Of a stretch of DNA of 64,000 bases, positions 32,249 to 40,847 are shown one piece after another (within the stretch, counting starts at the first letter, position 1; every line of letters begins with the position of its first letter). This stretch comes from Epilithonimonas mollis (GTDB taxonomy: Bacteria > Bacteroidota > Bacteroidia > Flavobacteriales > Weeksellaceae). The stretch lies in contig NZ_FRAM01000001.1 in the NCBI RefSeq assembly GCF_900142325.1, positions 62,001 through 126,000 of the forward strand. The letters are read 5' to 3'. The position numbers and the translations under genes were made by a program. Below the pieces are notes generated by a model. It saw nothing but the letters and a program-made list of their open reading frames with translations, made no database searches and was not told the origin of the DNA.

Positions 32249-34600
32249 ATGAAATTTTACATTGCAATCGCATTTCTGCTTCCGGTTTTTATCTGGAGCC
32301 AGACGATCAACGGACACATCGAGAATGAAAAGCAGGAACCTCTATCCGAATCCAGTATTGAAATTAATAACAATACAACCCTGTTCTATTCTGATAAAGA
32401 AGGTAACTTCAGCCTTGATGATGTTGCAAAATTCCCCGTATCAATTGTCATCAAAAAACAAGATTACAAGGATTATGAGATCATTCTGGAAAATAACGAG
32501 CCGCTGAATATCATCCTGAAAAGAGACACCGTAAAATCCATAGAAACCGTACGTCTAAAAGCGAACAAACCTTTGCTAAAAAGGAAAATTGACCGTCTGG
32601 AATTCAATATCGACAAAACACCGCTCCAGAATCTGAATGCCTGGGACATCCTGAAAAGTACGCCCAACATTCTGGTTAAAAATGAAGAACTGAGCGTCCG
32701 CGGCAACTCACAGATCATTGTGACCATCAATGATAAAAAAACACTCATGACACAGGAGCAACTGAAGCAGCTTCTTGAGAATACCGACGGAAACAATGTC
32801 TCTTCCGTGGAGGTCATCACCAATCCGCCGGCAAAATATGAAGCACAGGGAAGCGCTATTATCAATATAAAAATGAAGCAGAACGTACTGTCCGGCTACA
32901 AAGGCAGGATCTCGACAAGATATACCCAGGCCACCTATGCCAAAGGCCTGATCGGGACATCACAGTCCTACAACACAGACCAATGGCAGCTGACGGGCAA
33001 CTATAATTTCGTAACCGGGGATTATGTGCGGTACAACTTCGACGTCGTCACCTTTGATAAAGACAAAACACGGTGGGAAAGCGATATGGTGCGGAAAACG
33101 CATGCCCATGAGCAGCATGTTTACAATTTTTCTGCACAATATGCCGTGGACAGCTTATCGACAGTACAGTTTGGGTTTGATGGCTATAATGCACCAAACA
33201 ATAACGGTCATTATCGCATCCCGACCAGCATTTTCAATACAGATAACGGCCTGCTGCAGTCTTATTACCACACCTCCAACCAAAGAAGACTGTATGACAA
33301 CAGCTTCAATGCTTATCTGGTTTATGATAAAAAATCCGGGAACCATAATCTGACCTGGACCAATAACTCCAGCCTGAAGAGATTCAAGGATAACCAGGAA
33401 GTGGAAACCCTTCTCAATTTTGAAGGTCAGCCTGAGAGCAGAAACCGGTTTGCCAACAAAAGCATTCAGGATATTTCGCTCATTGCCACACAGCTGGATT
33501 ACCGTTACTCGGATGACAAGCTGACCGTGGAAAGCGGCCTGAAATACAGCTTCGTGAAAAACCGGAATGATCTTGACTTCTTTGACGGAACCAGCGGAAG
33601 CCTTATAGCCGATGTAAGCAAAAGCAATTTATTCAATTATAAAGAGAATATCTTCGCAGCCTACATATCCTCCGAATATAAATGGAACAAATGGGAAATG
33701 AAAGCCGGCCTGAGATCCGAAACCACTTTAATCAAAACCGATTCCGATAATCCGACGGTGGAAAACAAGACGACCAAAACAGGCCTGTTCCCTACTTTTT
33801 ACCTGATGTATAACCTGAAAGATGACCAGCAACTTGGATTCTCCTACGGAAAGAGAATTGACCGTCCGAATTATGATTTCCTGAACCCTTCCAAATCCTA
33901 TTACAATCTATATTCTTATTTCCAGGGCGATGCCTATCTGAAATCGACCATTATCCATAACCTGAGTCTTACCTACACTGTCAAAGACTGGAATTTTGAA
34001 ACCTACTTCAGCTATATCAAAGATCCTTCTATGGAAATATCCGTTCAGAATCCACAGACTTTTGAAACGGTTTACAACTACACCAATATCGACCATGGAA
34101 AAAATATTGGAGCTAACGTTTCAAAAAGTTTCTCCATAAATCCATCCTGGAAAGTTAACCTTTTTGCTATGGGCGAATATCAGGAAAACTATTTCTTCGG
34201 GACCGACAAGACCCTTTATAAAAATGACGTCTTTTTCTATAATAGCAACTTATCAACCCAGATCACACTGGACAAAGCCAAAACATGGGATCTGAACTTA
34301 TCATATGTCTATAATTCCAAAACGATCCAGGGTTCCTTTGATATCAGCTCTTCTCAAAAGACCAGCGTTATCATCAACAAAAAAATGTTAACCAAACGCC
34401 TGGAAGCGGGATTGGTCTTCAATGATATTTTCCGGACCGACAAAAATGTGATCTCAACAAGATATGCTGACCAGAATCAGTATTTCAAGGACTACAGAGA
34501 CACGCAGTATGTTATGATCAATCTGAAATATAATTTTGGAAATCAGAAAGTAAAAGATGCCAAAGCCGGAAACAAAACCGATGAACAGAACAGACTGTAA
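32249..34600 (+). CDS. outer-membrane beta-barrel family protein (TonB-receptor-like)
   Basis: I use the ATG at 32249, which opens a signal peptide (MKFYIAIAFLLPVFIWSQ); the upstream ATG-like start at 32216 adds 11 residues before it. The protein has 783 residues. An N-terminal carboxypeptidase-regulatory-like domain (INGHIENEKQEPLSESSIEI...) is followed by a plug-like part (LKSTPNILVKNEELSVRGNSQIIVTIND, VEVITNPPAKYEAQGSAIINI) and a long barrel with repeated aromatic strands, ending VMINLKYNFGNQ. This is the 'outer membrane beta-barrel family' (OMP_b-brl_3) of Bacteroidota, related to TonB receptors, though no TonB box is evident. It is probably controlled by the divergent two-component system. 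Confidence 0.88.
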   Translation: MKFYIAIAFLLPVFIWSQTINGHIENEKQEPLSESSIEINNNTTLFYSDKEGNFSLDDVAKFPVSIVIKKQDYKDYEIILENNEPLNIILKRDTVKSIETVRLKANKPLLKRKIDRLEFNIDKTPLQNLNAWDILKSTPNILVKNEELSVRGNSQIIVTINDKKTLMTQEQLKQLLENTDGNNVSSVEVITNPPAKYEAQGSAIINIKMKQNVLSGYKGRISTRYTQATYAKGLIGTSQSYNTDQWQLTGNYNFVTGDYVRYNFDVVTFDKDKTRWESDMVRKTHAHEQHVYNFSAQYAVDSLSTVQFGFDGYNAPNNNGHYRIPTSIFNTDNGLLQSYYHTSNQRRLYDNSFNAYLVYDKKSGNHNLTWTNNSSLKRFKDNQEVETLLNFEGQPESRNRFANKSIQDISLIATQLDYRYSDDKLTVESGLKYSFVKNRNDLDFFDGTSGSLIADVSKSNLFNYKENIFAAYISSEYKWNKWEMKAGLRSETTLIKTDSDNPTVENKTTKTGLFPTFYLMYNLKDDQQLGFSYGKRIDRPNYDFLNPSKSYYNLYSYFQGDAYLKSTIIHNLSLTYTVKDWNFETYFSYIKDPSMEISVQNPQTFETVYNYTNIDHGKNIGANVSKSFSINPSWKVNLFAMGEYQENYFFGTDKTLYKNDVFFYNSNLSTQITLDKAKTWDLNLSYVYNSKTIQGSFDISSSQKTSVIINKKMLTKRLEAGLVFNDIFRTDKNVISTRYADQNQYFKDYRDTQYVMINLKYNFGNQKVKDAKAGNKTDEQNRL

Positions 34601-34623
34601 TTTTATTAACACTTTTTTGAAAG

Positions 34624-34650
34624 GGAGAGCTCATTTTGCTCTCCTTTTTT
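34624..34650 (+). terminator. rho-independent terminator
   Basis: A 7-bp stem GGAGAGC / GCTCTCC with loop TCATTTT is followed by TTTTTT, 24 nt past the receptor stop. Confidence 0.8.
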
Positions 34651-34775
34651 CAGTCTAAAATCCACAACGATCAATTATGTTTTTGATAATTAATCGTTCC
34701 AAAGCGACAGGCAAAATTATTACCAGAACGCTTTTAGCACAATCTTTGAATTACTCCGTCAAATCAGATACAGCT

Positions 34776-37667
34776 ATGGAAAAGGTAAAAACAACGATAT
34801 TGAAAATATTAAAATGGGCAGGAATTGTGATCGCTTCTATCCTGTTTCTCATGTTTATTATTCCTATTTTGTTTCCCGGAACTATTTCTCAGCAGGTGAA
34901 GATTTTTGCGAATAAACATCTTGCGGGAGAACTGAATTACAAAAAGACGCACCTCACATTTTTCCGTCACTTCCCTTCACTCACGGTGTCCGTGGACGAT
35001 TTTGTATTGAAAGGCTCCAGACCATTTGAACAGGATACACTCCTTGCGGCACGGGAAGTCGCAGCCGGGATCAATCTGAAAAATCTGATTTTTGACAGAG
35101 AGATCAAAATTGACGAGATCTATGTAAATGACGCCACAGCCAATGTTTTTGTTAACTCCAAAGGAGAAGCAAACTATAATGTCTATGTTTCCAAACCCTC
35201 TGAGAAACCAAAAGATACCACCAAAGCCGGCGCATCCATAAAGCTGGATCTGATCAAGCTTAAAAACTGGAATATCAAGTATAATGACCATGCTGCCAAT
35301 ATCCTGGTGAAAGCAAAAGGTCTGAACTATACCGGAAAAGGCGGCCTGAGCGAAGATATTTTCGATCTGGAAACCGACCTGGATATTGACCAACTGGATT
35401 TTGCACTGAACAGAATCTGGTATGCACAGCAAAAGACTTTGCACGCCGATCTGATCACCAGAATCAATACGAATGCCCTGACATTTGTCTTAAGAAAAAA
35501 TGAGTTGCGGATCAATGAGCTGCCTTTGAAATTCACAGGGTTTGTGAGCATCCTGAAAGATGGTTACCATCTGAATATCAACGCAGCATCTGAAAAAACG
35601 ACTATCCGGGATATGATTTCGGTTTTGCCGCCGCAATATCTGGAATGGGCCAAGGACACAAAGATCGAAGGTAACAGCGATCTGTTCTTCAGCCTGAAAG
35701 GACGTTTCAGCGAACCGAAAAATCTGAAGCCAAACCTGAGTGCAAAACTGAAAGTCAATAACGGTTTCGTTTCCAACAGCGGCGCACCTGTACCAATGAA
35801 TAATCTGAATATGGATCTTAGTGTTGATTTACCTTCGCTGGATACTGAGAAACTTCTGCTCGATCTGAAAACACTCAGCTTCGATCTCGGAAAAAATAAC
35901 CAGTTCCGTGCAAAGGTCAGAACTCAGGGTCAGAACGAAATGAAAGTCAATGCCAATATCAAAGGTGCGGTCGATCTCGCAACGCTGGATGCTGCACTGG
36001 GACTAAAAGATATCGAACTGAAAGGACTGATGAACACGGATATCCAGTCCAACGGTATCTTCAGTCTGGACAAAAAATTATTCCCGAAAACGGACGGCTA
36101 TTTCAATCTGAAAAACGGCTGGCTGAAAACAAAATATTATCCCAACCCTATCCTGGATATCAATATCCTGGCGAAGATCCATAATACGGACGGGACTTTT
36201 AAAAGTTTGGGTGTCAAGCTTGACCCCTTCAAATTTGATTTTGAAGGCAACCCTGTCTTTGTCAATGCCGATCTGCAGGATTTTGAAGACCTGCTGTATA
36301 AAGTGCGCGCCAAAGGTGTTCTGAATGTCGGCAGAATCTACAAAGTATTCAGGAAAGAAGGCATGGATATCAGCGGACTGATCATGGCTGACCTATCTCT
36401 GAACGGCCGACAGAGTTATGCGACAACAGGCCAGTATGCCAAGCTTGACAACAGGGGCAATCTGATCCTCAAAAATATCAAAGCCACCACCGAATTTCTT
36501 CCGAAATCATTTTATATCAAAGAAGGAAACTTCAAGTTCGAAAATGAGAAAATGTGGTTTCAGAAATTCTATGGCAACTACGGAAAATCCGATTATACGC
36601 TTAATGGCTACCTGCTGAATACCATCAATTATTTCATCGAGAGAAAAGGAACACTTCACGGGAAATTCGTGCTGAGATCCAATTATATTTTGGTGGATGA
36701 ATTTATGGCTCTGAAAGAGGGCGACAACCGCGATAAATCCCTCGCCGTGGAGTATGCCAAAGAAGAACACCCTAAAAGCAGCGGCGTAGTCATCGTCCCG
36801 AAAAACCTGGATGTCGCACTGGAAGCCCATGCCAAAAAGGTTAACTTCAAAGGCCTGGTGTTAAACAATCTGGCCAGCACTGCCTCTGTCAACACGGGGC
36901 AGGTGTACCTGAAAAATACAACCTTCGACATCATCGGCAGCCGGATGCAAATCGATGCCAGGTACCAGGACGAATCGCCTGTTACAGCCAACTACGATGT
37001 AGCATTGAAAGTCGATAACTTCAATGTCCAGAGGGCTTATAAGGAAATAGATATGGTCCGGGAAATGGCCACGGCAGCGAAAAATGTGAAAGGCATTGTC
37101 TCTCTGGATTATAAGCTGAAAGGCGATTTTGACAACAATATGAAGCCTATCTATCCGTCACTGGAAGGCGGCGGGAATGTCAACTTAAAAGATGTAGAAG
37201 TCAAAAACCTGAAAATGCTTTCTGCAGTTGGCGATAATATTGGTGCGAATGCCTTTGATAATCCTGATATGAAAGGTGTGGATATCAAGACGAGCATCAA
37301 CAATAATCTGATTCATGTAGAACCGTTTACCTTCAAAGTTTCTGTTCTGCGGCCAACGATCAGCGGAACAACTAGCTTTAATGGTTTACTCGACTTTAGA
37401 GTTAGAGTCGGGTTGCCGCCAGGCGGCTGGATCGGATTCCCGATTGTGGTAACAGGAACGCATGAAAAACCGAAAATCAAGATCTTCAGCAAAACCGGAC
37501 AGGGCATCATCGAAGCGTTATATAATACCAAATCCAACAAAGTCATCCGGGAAGAAAAACGGGCTGAAAAAAAATCGCGGGTACAACAGCGGGAAGATCA
37601 ACGTGCCCAAGAAAAGAAAGCCGAGAATGCCGAAAAGCAGGTTGATAAAGATTTGAAGAAGAAATAA
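34776..37667 (+). CDS. AsmA-family protein (large inner-membrane/periplasmic)
   Basis: The frame opens at 34677. The ATG at 34776 begins a standard anchor, MEKVKTTILKILKWAGIVIASILFLMFIIPILF, giving 963 residues. Past the single N-terminal helix the AsmA features follow: FANKHLAGELNYKKTHLTFFRHFPSLTVSVDDFVLKG and ...EVAAGINLKNLIFDREIKIDEIYV near the start, and near the end SAVGDNIGANAFDNPDMKGVDIKTSI with RVGLPPGGWIGFPIVVTGTHEKPKIKI. The family is thought to span the periplasm as a beta-groove bridge moving phospholipids to the outer membrane. The tail is highly charged (Lys/Glu). A strong terminator follows at 37674. Confidence 0.88.
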   Translation: MEKVKTTILKILKWAGIVIASILFLMFIIPILFPGTISQQVKIFANKHLAGELNYKKTHLTFFRHFPSLTVSVDDFVLKGSRPFEQDTLLAAREVAAGINLKNLIFDREIKIDEIYVNDATANVFVNSKGEANYNVYVSKPSEKPKDTTKAGASIKLDLIKLKNWNIKYNDHAANILVKAKGLNYTGKGGLSEDIFDLETDLDIDQLDFALNRIWYAQQKTLHADLITRINTNALTFVLRKNELRINELPLKFTGFVSILKDGYHLNINAASEKTTIRDMISVLPPQYLEWAKDTKIEGNSDLFFSLKGRFSEPKNLKPNLSAKLKVNNGFVSNSGAPVPMNNLNMDLSVDLPSLDTEKLLLDLKTLSFDLGKNNQFRAKVRTQGQNEMKVNANIKGAVDLATLDAALGLKDIELKGLMNTDIQSNGIFSLDKKLFPKTDGYFNLKNGWLKTKYYPNPILDINILAKIHNTDGTFKSLGVKLDPFKFDFEGNPVFVNADLQDFEDLLYKVRAKGVLNVGRIYKVFRKEGMDISGLIMADLSLNGRQSYATTGQYAKLDNRGNLILKNIKATTEFLPKSFYIKEGNFKFENEKMWFQKFYGNYGKSDYTLNGYLLNTINYFIERKGTLHGKFVLRSNYILVDEFMALKEGDNRDKSLAVEYAKEEHPKSSGVVIVPKNLDVALEAHAKKVNFKGLVLNNLASTASVNTGQVYLKNTTFDIIGSRMQIDARYQDESPVTANYDVALKVDNFNVQRAYKEIDMVREMATAAKNVKGIVSLDYKLKGDFDNNMKPIYPSLEGGGNVNLKDVEVKNLKMLSAVGDNIGANAFDNPDMKGVDIKTSINNNLIHVEPFTFKVSVLRPTISGTTSFNGLLDFRVRVGLPPGGWIGFPIVVTGTHEKPKIKIFSKTGQGIIEALYNTKSNKVIREEKRAEKKSRVQQREDQRAQEKKAENAEKQVDKDLKKK

Positions 37668-37673
37668 AAGTAG

Positions 37674-37699
37674 AGCTCCAATTGATTGGAGCTTTTTTT
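37674..37699 (+). terminator. rho-independent terminator
   Basis: An 8-bp stem AGCTCCAA / TTGGAGCT with loop TTGA is followed by seven T, 7 nt past the AsmA-like stop. Confidence 0.9.
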
Positions 37700-37759
37700 G
37701 TTTTGGATTGCTGGTGTCTTTTTTGGGATACAAGTAAAATGCTTACGCCAGCGTGGAGA

Positions 37760-38683
37760 TTAAATACAGTCTTTTTCTTTTACAGATATTTCTTTAGACC
37801 AAAATTCGTACGTACTCCTTTCTATATATCTCTTTGCTATAAGTTCATTCAATTTATTTTTAATTTGTTGTAACAAACAAAAATCTATCTTTTGATTTTC
37901 AAAAAAGTAAAACATATCATCTAACAATAATACCGATTTTTGAGTAGGTAATATCACAAATAAAAAGCCATAAAAATAATTATCATCTATTAAATTTCCA
38001 TTTATATCGCCTCTTGAAAAGACTTTTGCCAATATTTCCAATTCGTTATCATTCCATAATAGCAATTCGATTTTTAACTGCTCAAAATCTTCATCATCAA
38101 AATCCATCAATATCTTAATTGAAGCATCTTGAATTCCATCAATTTCATCAAAAGCTTGCATTGATTTAGTCAACGAAAGAATCTCCTTTCGTAACTCATT
38201 TATTTTCTGTTTTATTAAGTTATTTCTTATAGCGATTTTTTTAGCTTCATAAATCCTTAAACAATGCAAATTATAATATGGAGTTTTATCATACCCTTTA
38301 TTTTCAAACCATTCTATAATCAAATCTAAAAGTTCAATTGATTTATACGCTCCTTTTAATATTACATCGGAAGCGTTTTCAAGAATATCTAACTTCTCAG
38401 ATTCATCTTCTAGATTAGCTAATAAAAAAGTGAGAATTTTACTTTGATTATTAAATGTACTTTCATTTGTAAAACCATATATCAAACATTCACTTAATAT
38501 TTGAATTTTATCAAGTTGCCAGCTTAAAATTTGTGATTCTAATTCAATCATATCATTATCATCGAAATCTTTTAAAATATTTATCACATAAGTTTTACCG
38601 GTACAATACCAATAGTCACTATCCTCAAATTCTTTATTTAAGATTAAGTTATAAAGACGTTTTATTTTATAATTTTCTGACAT
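37760..38683 (-). CDS. hypothetical protein with an internal duplication
   Basis: 307 residues, acidic and helical, with no signal peptide. I recognise no family. Two segments repeat: about residues 33-69 (INILKDFDDNDMIELESQIL, then SWQLDKIQILSECLIYG) and about 189-226 (IKILMDFDDEDFEQLKIELL, then LWNDNELEILAKVFSRG), each starting I-x-I-L-x-D-F-D-D. The modules look like HEAT-type or immunity-protein helical repeats. The gene is much richer in A and T than its neighbours, like the defence island, which suggests separate acquisition. It stands alone beside the periodic array at 38780-39010. An immunity role is possible but unsupported. Confidence 0.7.
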   Translation of the reverse strand: MSENYKIKRLYNLILNKEFEDSDYWYCTGKTYVINILKDFDDNDMIELESQILSWQLDKIQILSECLIYGFTNESTFNNQSKILTFLLANLEDESEKLDILENASDVILKGAYKSIELLDLIIEWFENKGYDKTPYYNLHCLRIYEAKKIAIRNNLIKQKINELRKEILSLTKSMQAFDEIDGIQDASIKILMDFDDEDFEQLKIELLLWNDNELEILAKVFSRGDINGNLIDDNYFYGFLFVILPTQKSVLLLDDMFYFFENQKIDFCLLQQIKNKLNELIAKRYIERSTYEFWSKEISVKEKDCI

Positions 38684-38779
38684 ATAGTGCTGATATCTTT
38701 ATTAATCCAGAGATTTCTACTGATAAAAATAACATTAATTCCAATACCATCCCACAAAAACCACCCACCCCCCCTTACG

Positions 38780-39010
38780 AAGTGGTAAAAGCTGGTTGGT
38801 CAAGTAGTCGCAACCGTTTCAGAACCGCCTATGACCACTTCAGTAACTGGTCGCAGGCGGTCACCTAAATGGTATCGGGCGGTTGAGGACCACCTAAAAG
38901 CGGTTGGTAAAATGGTCTTGACCACTTATGCAACTGGTCGCAAGCACTTCAAGACCGGTTGCGACCATTTCATAACCAGGCTAAGGGTGGTTCGGAACCA
39001 GGGGTACCCC
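38780..39010. repeat. degenerate 22-bp (two-turn) periodic array
   Basis: The 508-bp gap 38684-39191 contains a GC-richer block readable as about eleven units of 20-22 bp, most beginning AA or AC, such as AACTGGTCGCAGGCGGTCAC, AAATGGTATCGGGCGGTTGA, AATGGTCTTGACCACTTATG and AACTGGTCGCAAGCACTTCA. GGT or ACC words recur about every 10-12 bp. GACCACTT occurs twice (38833, 38920) and ACTGGTCGCA twice (38846, 38933), each pair 87 bp apart. A C7 run precedes the block and a C5/C6-rich tract follows. No frame is conserved. Confidence 0.7.
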
Positions 39011-39191
39011 CTCCTGCACCCCCCTGTATAAAATTTAGTCTTGTAAGCAATATAAGTATTGATGGGCATTGCAGCAGCTTACGGTTATCTTTTCCCTGAG
39101 AAAAAAAGTAAAAAATCACAAAATGAATTATTTGTTAATATTATTTTTCGCCAATTCAGGAAAAGCTTTATTTTTAGGCAAAACAAAAATA

Positions 39192-40373
39192 ATGTCATAT
39201 TACCCGTTAACAAGCATACCAGATTATTATTCAATAGACGCTCTTTTGACCGAAGAACACAAGCTTATCCGCGATTCTGTAAGAAGCTGGGTGGAGAGTT
39301 TTGTAATGCCACAGATCGATGAAGCGGCACAAAATCACACCGATATTCCGGGATTGATGAAGGAATTGGGAAATATCGGCGCGTTGGGTCCGTACATTCC
39401 GGAAGAATACGGCGGTCCCGGACTGGATCAGATTTCTTATGGATTGATCATGCAGGAACTGGAAAGAGGCGATTCGGCGGTTCGTTCGGCGGCGTCTGTA
39501 CAGTCTTCCCTGGTGATGTTCCCGATTTTTGAATACGGTTCTGAGGATCAGAAAAGAAAATATTTACCCCAATTGGCTTCCGGCGATATGATCGGATGTT
39601 TTGGCCTTACAGAGCCTAACCATGGCTCCGACCCTTCTTCTATGGAATCCAGATTCACGGATCAGGGCGACCATTATCTTCTGAATGGTGCCAAGATGTG
39701 GATCACCAACGCCCCTGTGGCAGATATTGCCGTAGTGTGGGCAAAAGGCGAAGACGGAAAAGTGCGCGGCATGATCCTGGAACGAGGCATGGAAGGTTTT
39801 ACCACGCCAACTACGCATAACAAATGGAGCCTGAGAGCTTCCAAAACCGGCGAACTGGTTTTCAATAATGTGAAAGTTCCGAAAGAGAATTTACTCCCTG
39901 GTGTTGAAGGATTGAAAGGACCGTTGTCTTGTCTTAACTCGGCACGATATGGTATTTCGTGGGGCGTAATTGGTGCGGCGATGGACTGCTATTGCACCGC
40001 TGTCCAATATACCAAGGAGCGGAAACAATTCGGGAAACCGATTGCTTCTTTCCAGCTTCAGCAAAAGAAATTAGCAGAATTTTTGACAGAGATCACCAAA
40101 GCGCAACTGCTTTGCCTGCAGTTAGGTAATCTTAAAAATGTACATAAAGCTACGCCGGCACAAATCTCTATGGCGAAAAGAAACAATGTGAAAATGGCCA
40201 TCGATATCGCCAGAGAATCCCGACAGATGCTGGGCGGAATGGGAATCATGGGCGAGTTCCCGATGATGCGTCACGCTGCCAACCTGGAGTCTGTGATTAC
40301 TTATGAAGGAACGCATGACATCCATCTTTTGATTACCGGGATGGACATTACCGGCATCAATGCCTTCGGATAA
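39192..40373 (+). CDS. glutaryl-CoA dehydrogenase-like acyl-CoA dehydrogenase
   Basis: I use the ATG at 39192 (MSYYPLTSIPDYYSIDALLTEEHKLIRDSVRSW), giving 393 residues; an upstream TTG extension looks like leader. Acyl-CoA dehydrogenase motifs are CFGLTEPNHGSDPSSMESR and HYLLNGAKMWITNAPVAD for FAD and substrate binding, RKQFGKPIASFQ, and RQMLGGMGIMGEFPMMRH. The catalytic Glu is in ITYEGTHDIHLLITG (about Glu372). The TYEGTHDIH context is that of glutaryl-CoA dehydrogenase, which oxidises and decarboxylates glutaryl-CoA to crotonyl-CoA in Lys/Trp breakdown. Substrate choice within the family is a strong guess, not proof. Followed by a terminator at 40401. Confidence 0.9.
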   Translation: MSYYPLTSIPDYYSIDALLTEEHKLIRDSVRSWVESFVMPQIDEAAQNHTDIPGLMKELGNIGALGPYIPEEYGGPGLDQISYGLIMQELERGDSAVRSAASVQSSLVMFPIFEYGSEDQKRKYLPQLASGDMIGCFGLTEPNHGSDPSSMESRFTDQGDHYLLNGAKMWITNAPVADIAVVWAKGEDGKVRGMILERGMEGFTTPTTHNKWSLRASKTGELVFNNVKVPKENLLPGVEGLKGPLSCLNSARYGISWGVIGAAMDCYCTAVQYTKERKQFGKPIASFQLQQKKLAEFLTEITKAQLLCLQLGNLKNVHKATPAQISMAKRNNVKMAIDIARESRQMLGGMGIMGEFPMMRHAANLESVITYEGTHDIHLLITGMDITGINAFG

Positions 40374-40400
40374 GTCAAATCGATCTTATATATTTTAACA

Positions 40401-40432
40401 AAAACCTGCGGAATAATTCCGCAGGTTTTTTC
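40401..40432 (+). terminator. rho-independent terminator
   Basis: A 13-bp stem AAAACCTGCGGAA / TTCCGCAGGTTTT with a 3-nt loop is followed by further T, 28 nt past the dehydrogenase stop. Confidence 0.9.
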
Positions 40433-40433
40433 G

Positions 40434-40847
40434 TTTTAAACATAAACCAATTTCGTTCATTAAAAAAATGTAATCAACAGGTCGCTCCTACGGAGCAAGA
40501 ATCTAAGCCCTTAGAGATTTACTTTTAATATAAAAAAATTGAGTTAAATATTAGTAATCCTAATCATTCAGAAACCGATTGATAATTCTAAAGAAAGACT
40601 TAATGAAGCCGGGCATGGATTATATGAGAGATCGTCACGACCTGATCCAGAAAACCCCGACTATCACGATGAAAATCATTGTCCTTCATTTTAAGGACTG
40701 AATCTAATTTTAAGTATTTCAATAATCTGTATATGGAAAACTACAGAGAGATACTTCGACTCCGCTCAGTGCGATAATTTTAATACTAACATAGTGTATT
40801 TACAGTATGTCAGGCTGTGCGAAGTTAAAGCCTTTAGAGTCATATTC
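40434..40847. repeat. intergenic region with a dispersed palindromic element
   Basis: No gene seen. At 40476-40496 lies AACAGGTC followed by the palindrome GCTCC-TAC-GGAGC; a diverged form of the same word (AACAGGTCGCCCGTACC) is in each 122-bp repeat at 26.6-27.2 kb. Near 40755 ACTTCGACTCCGCTCAG and near 40815 GCTGTGCGAAGT are further words of the dispersed type. The rest is AT-rich and looks degraded. Confidence 0.55.

Noticed and set aside
38780-39010. CRISPR-like or coding repeat (TAL or pentapeptide type)
   Set aside because: The ~22-bp period is not a multiple of 3, no long frame runs through it, and repeats vary too much for a CRISPR.
39069-39191. N-terminal extension of the acyl-CoA dehydrogenase from a TTG
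   Set aside because: The extra 41 residues are basic and unlike the family; the ATG at 39192 fits known N-termini.
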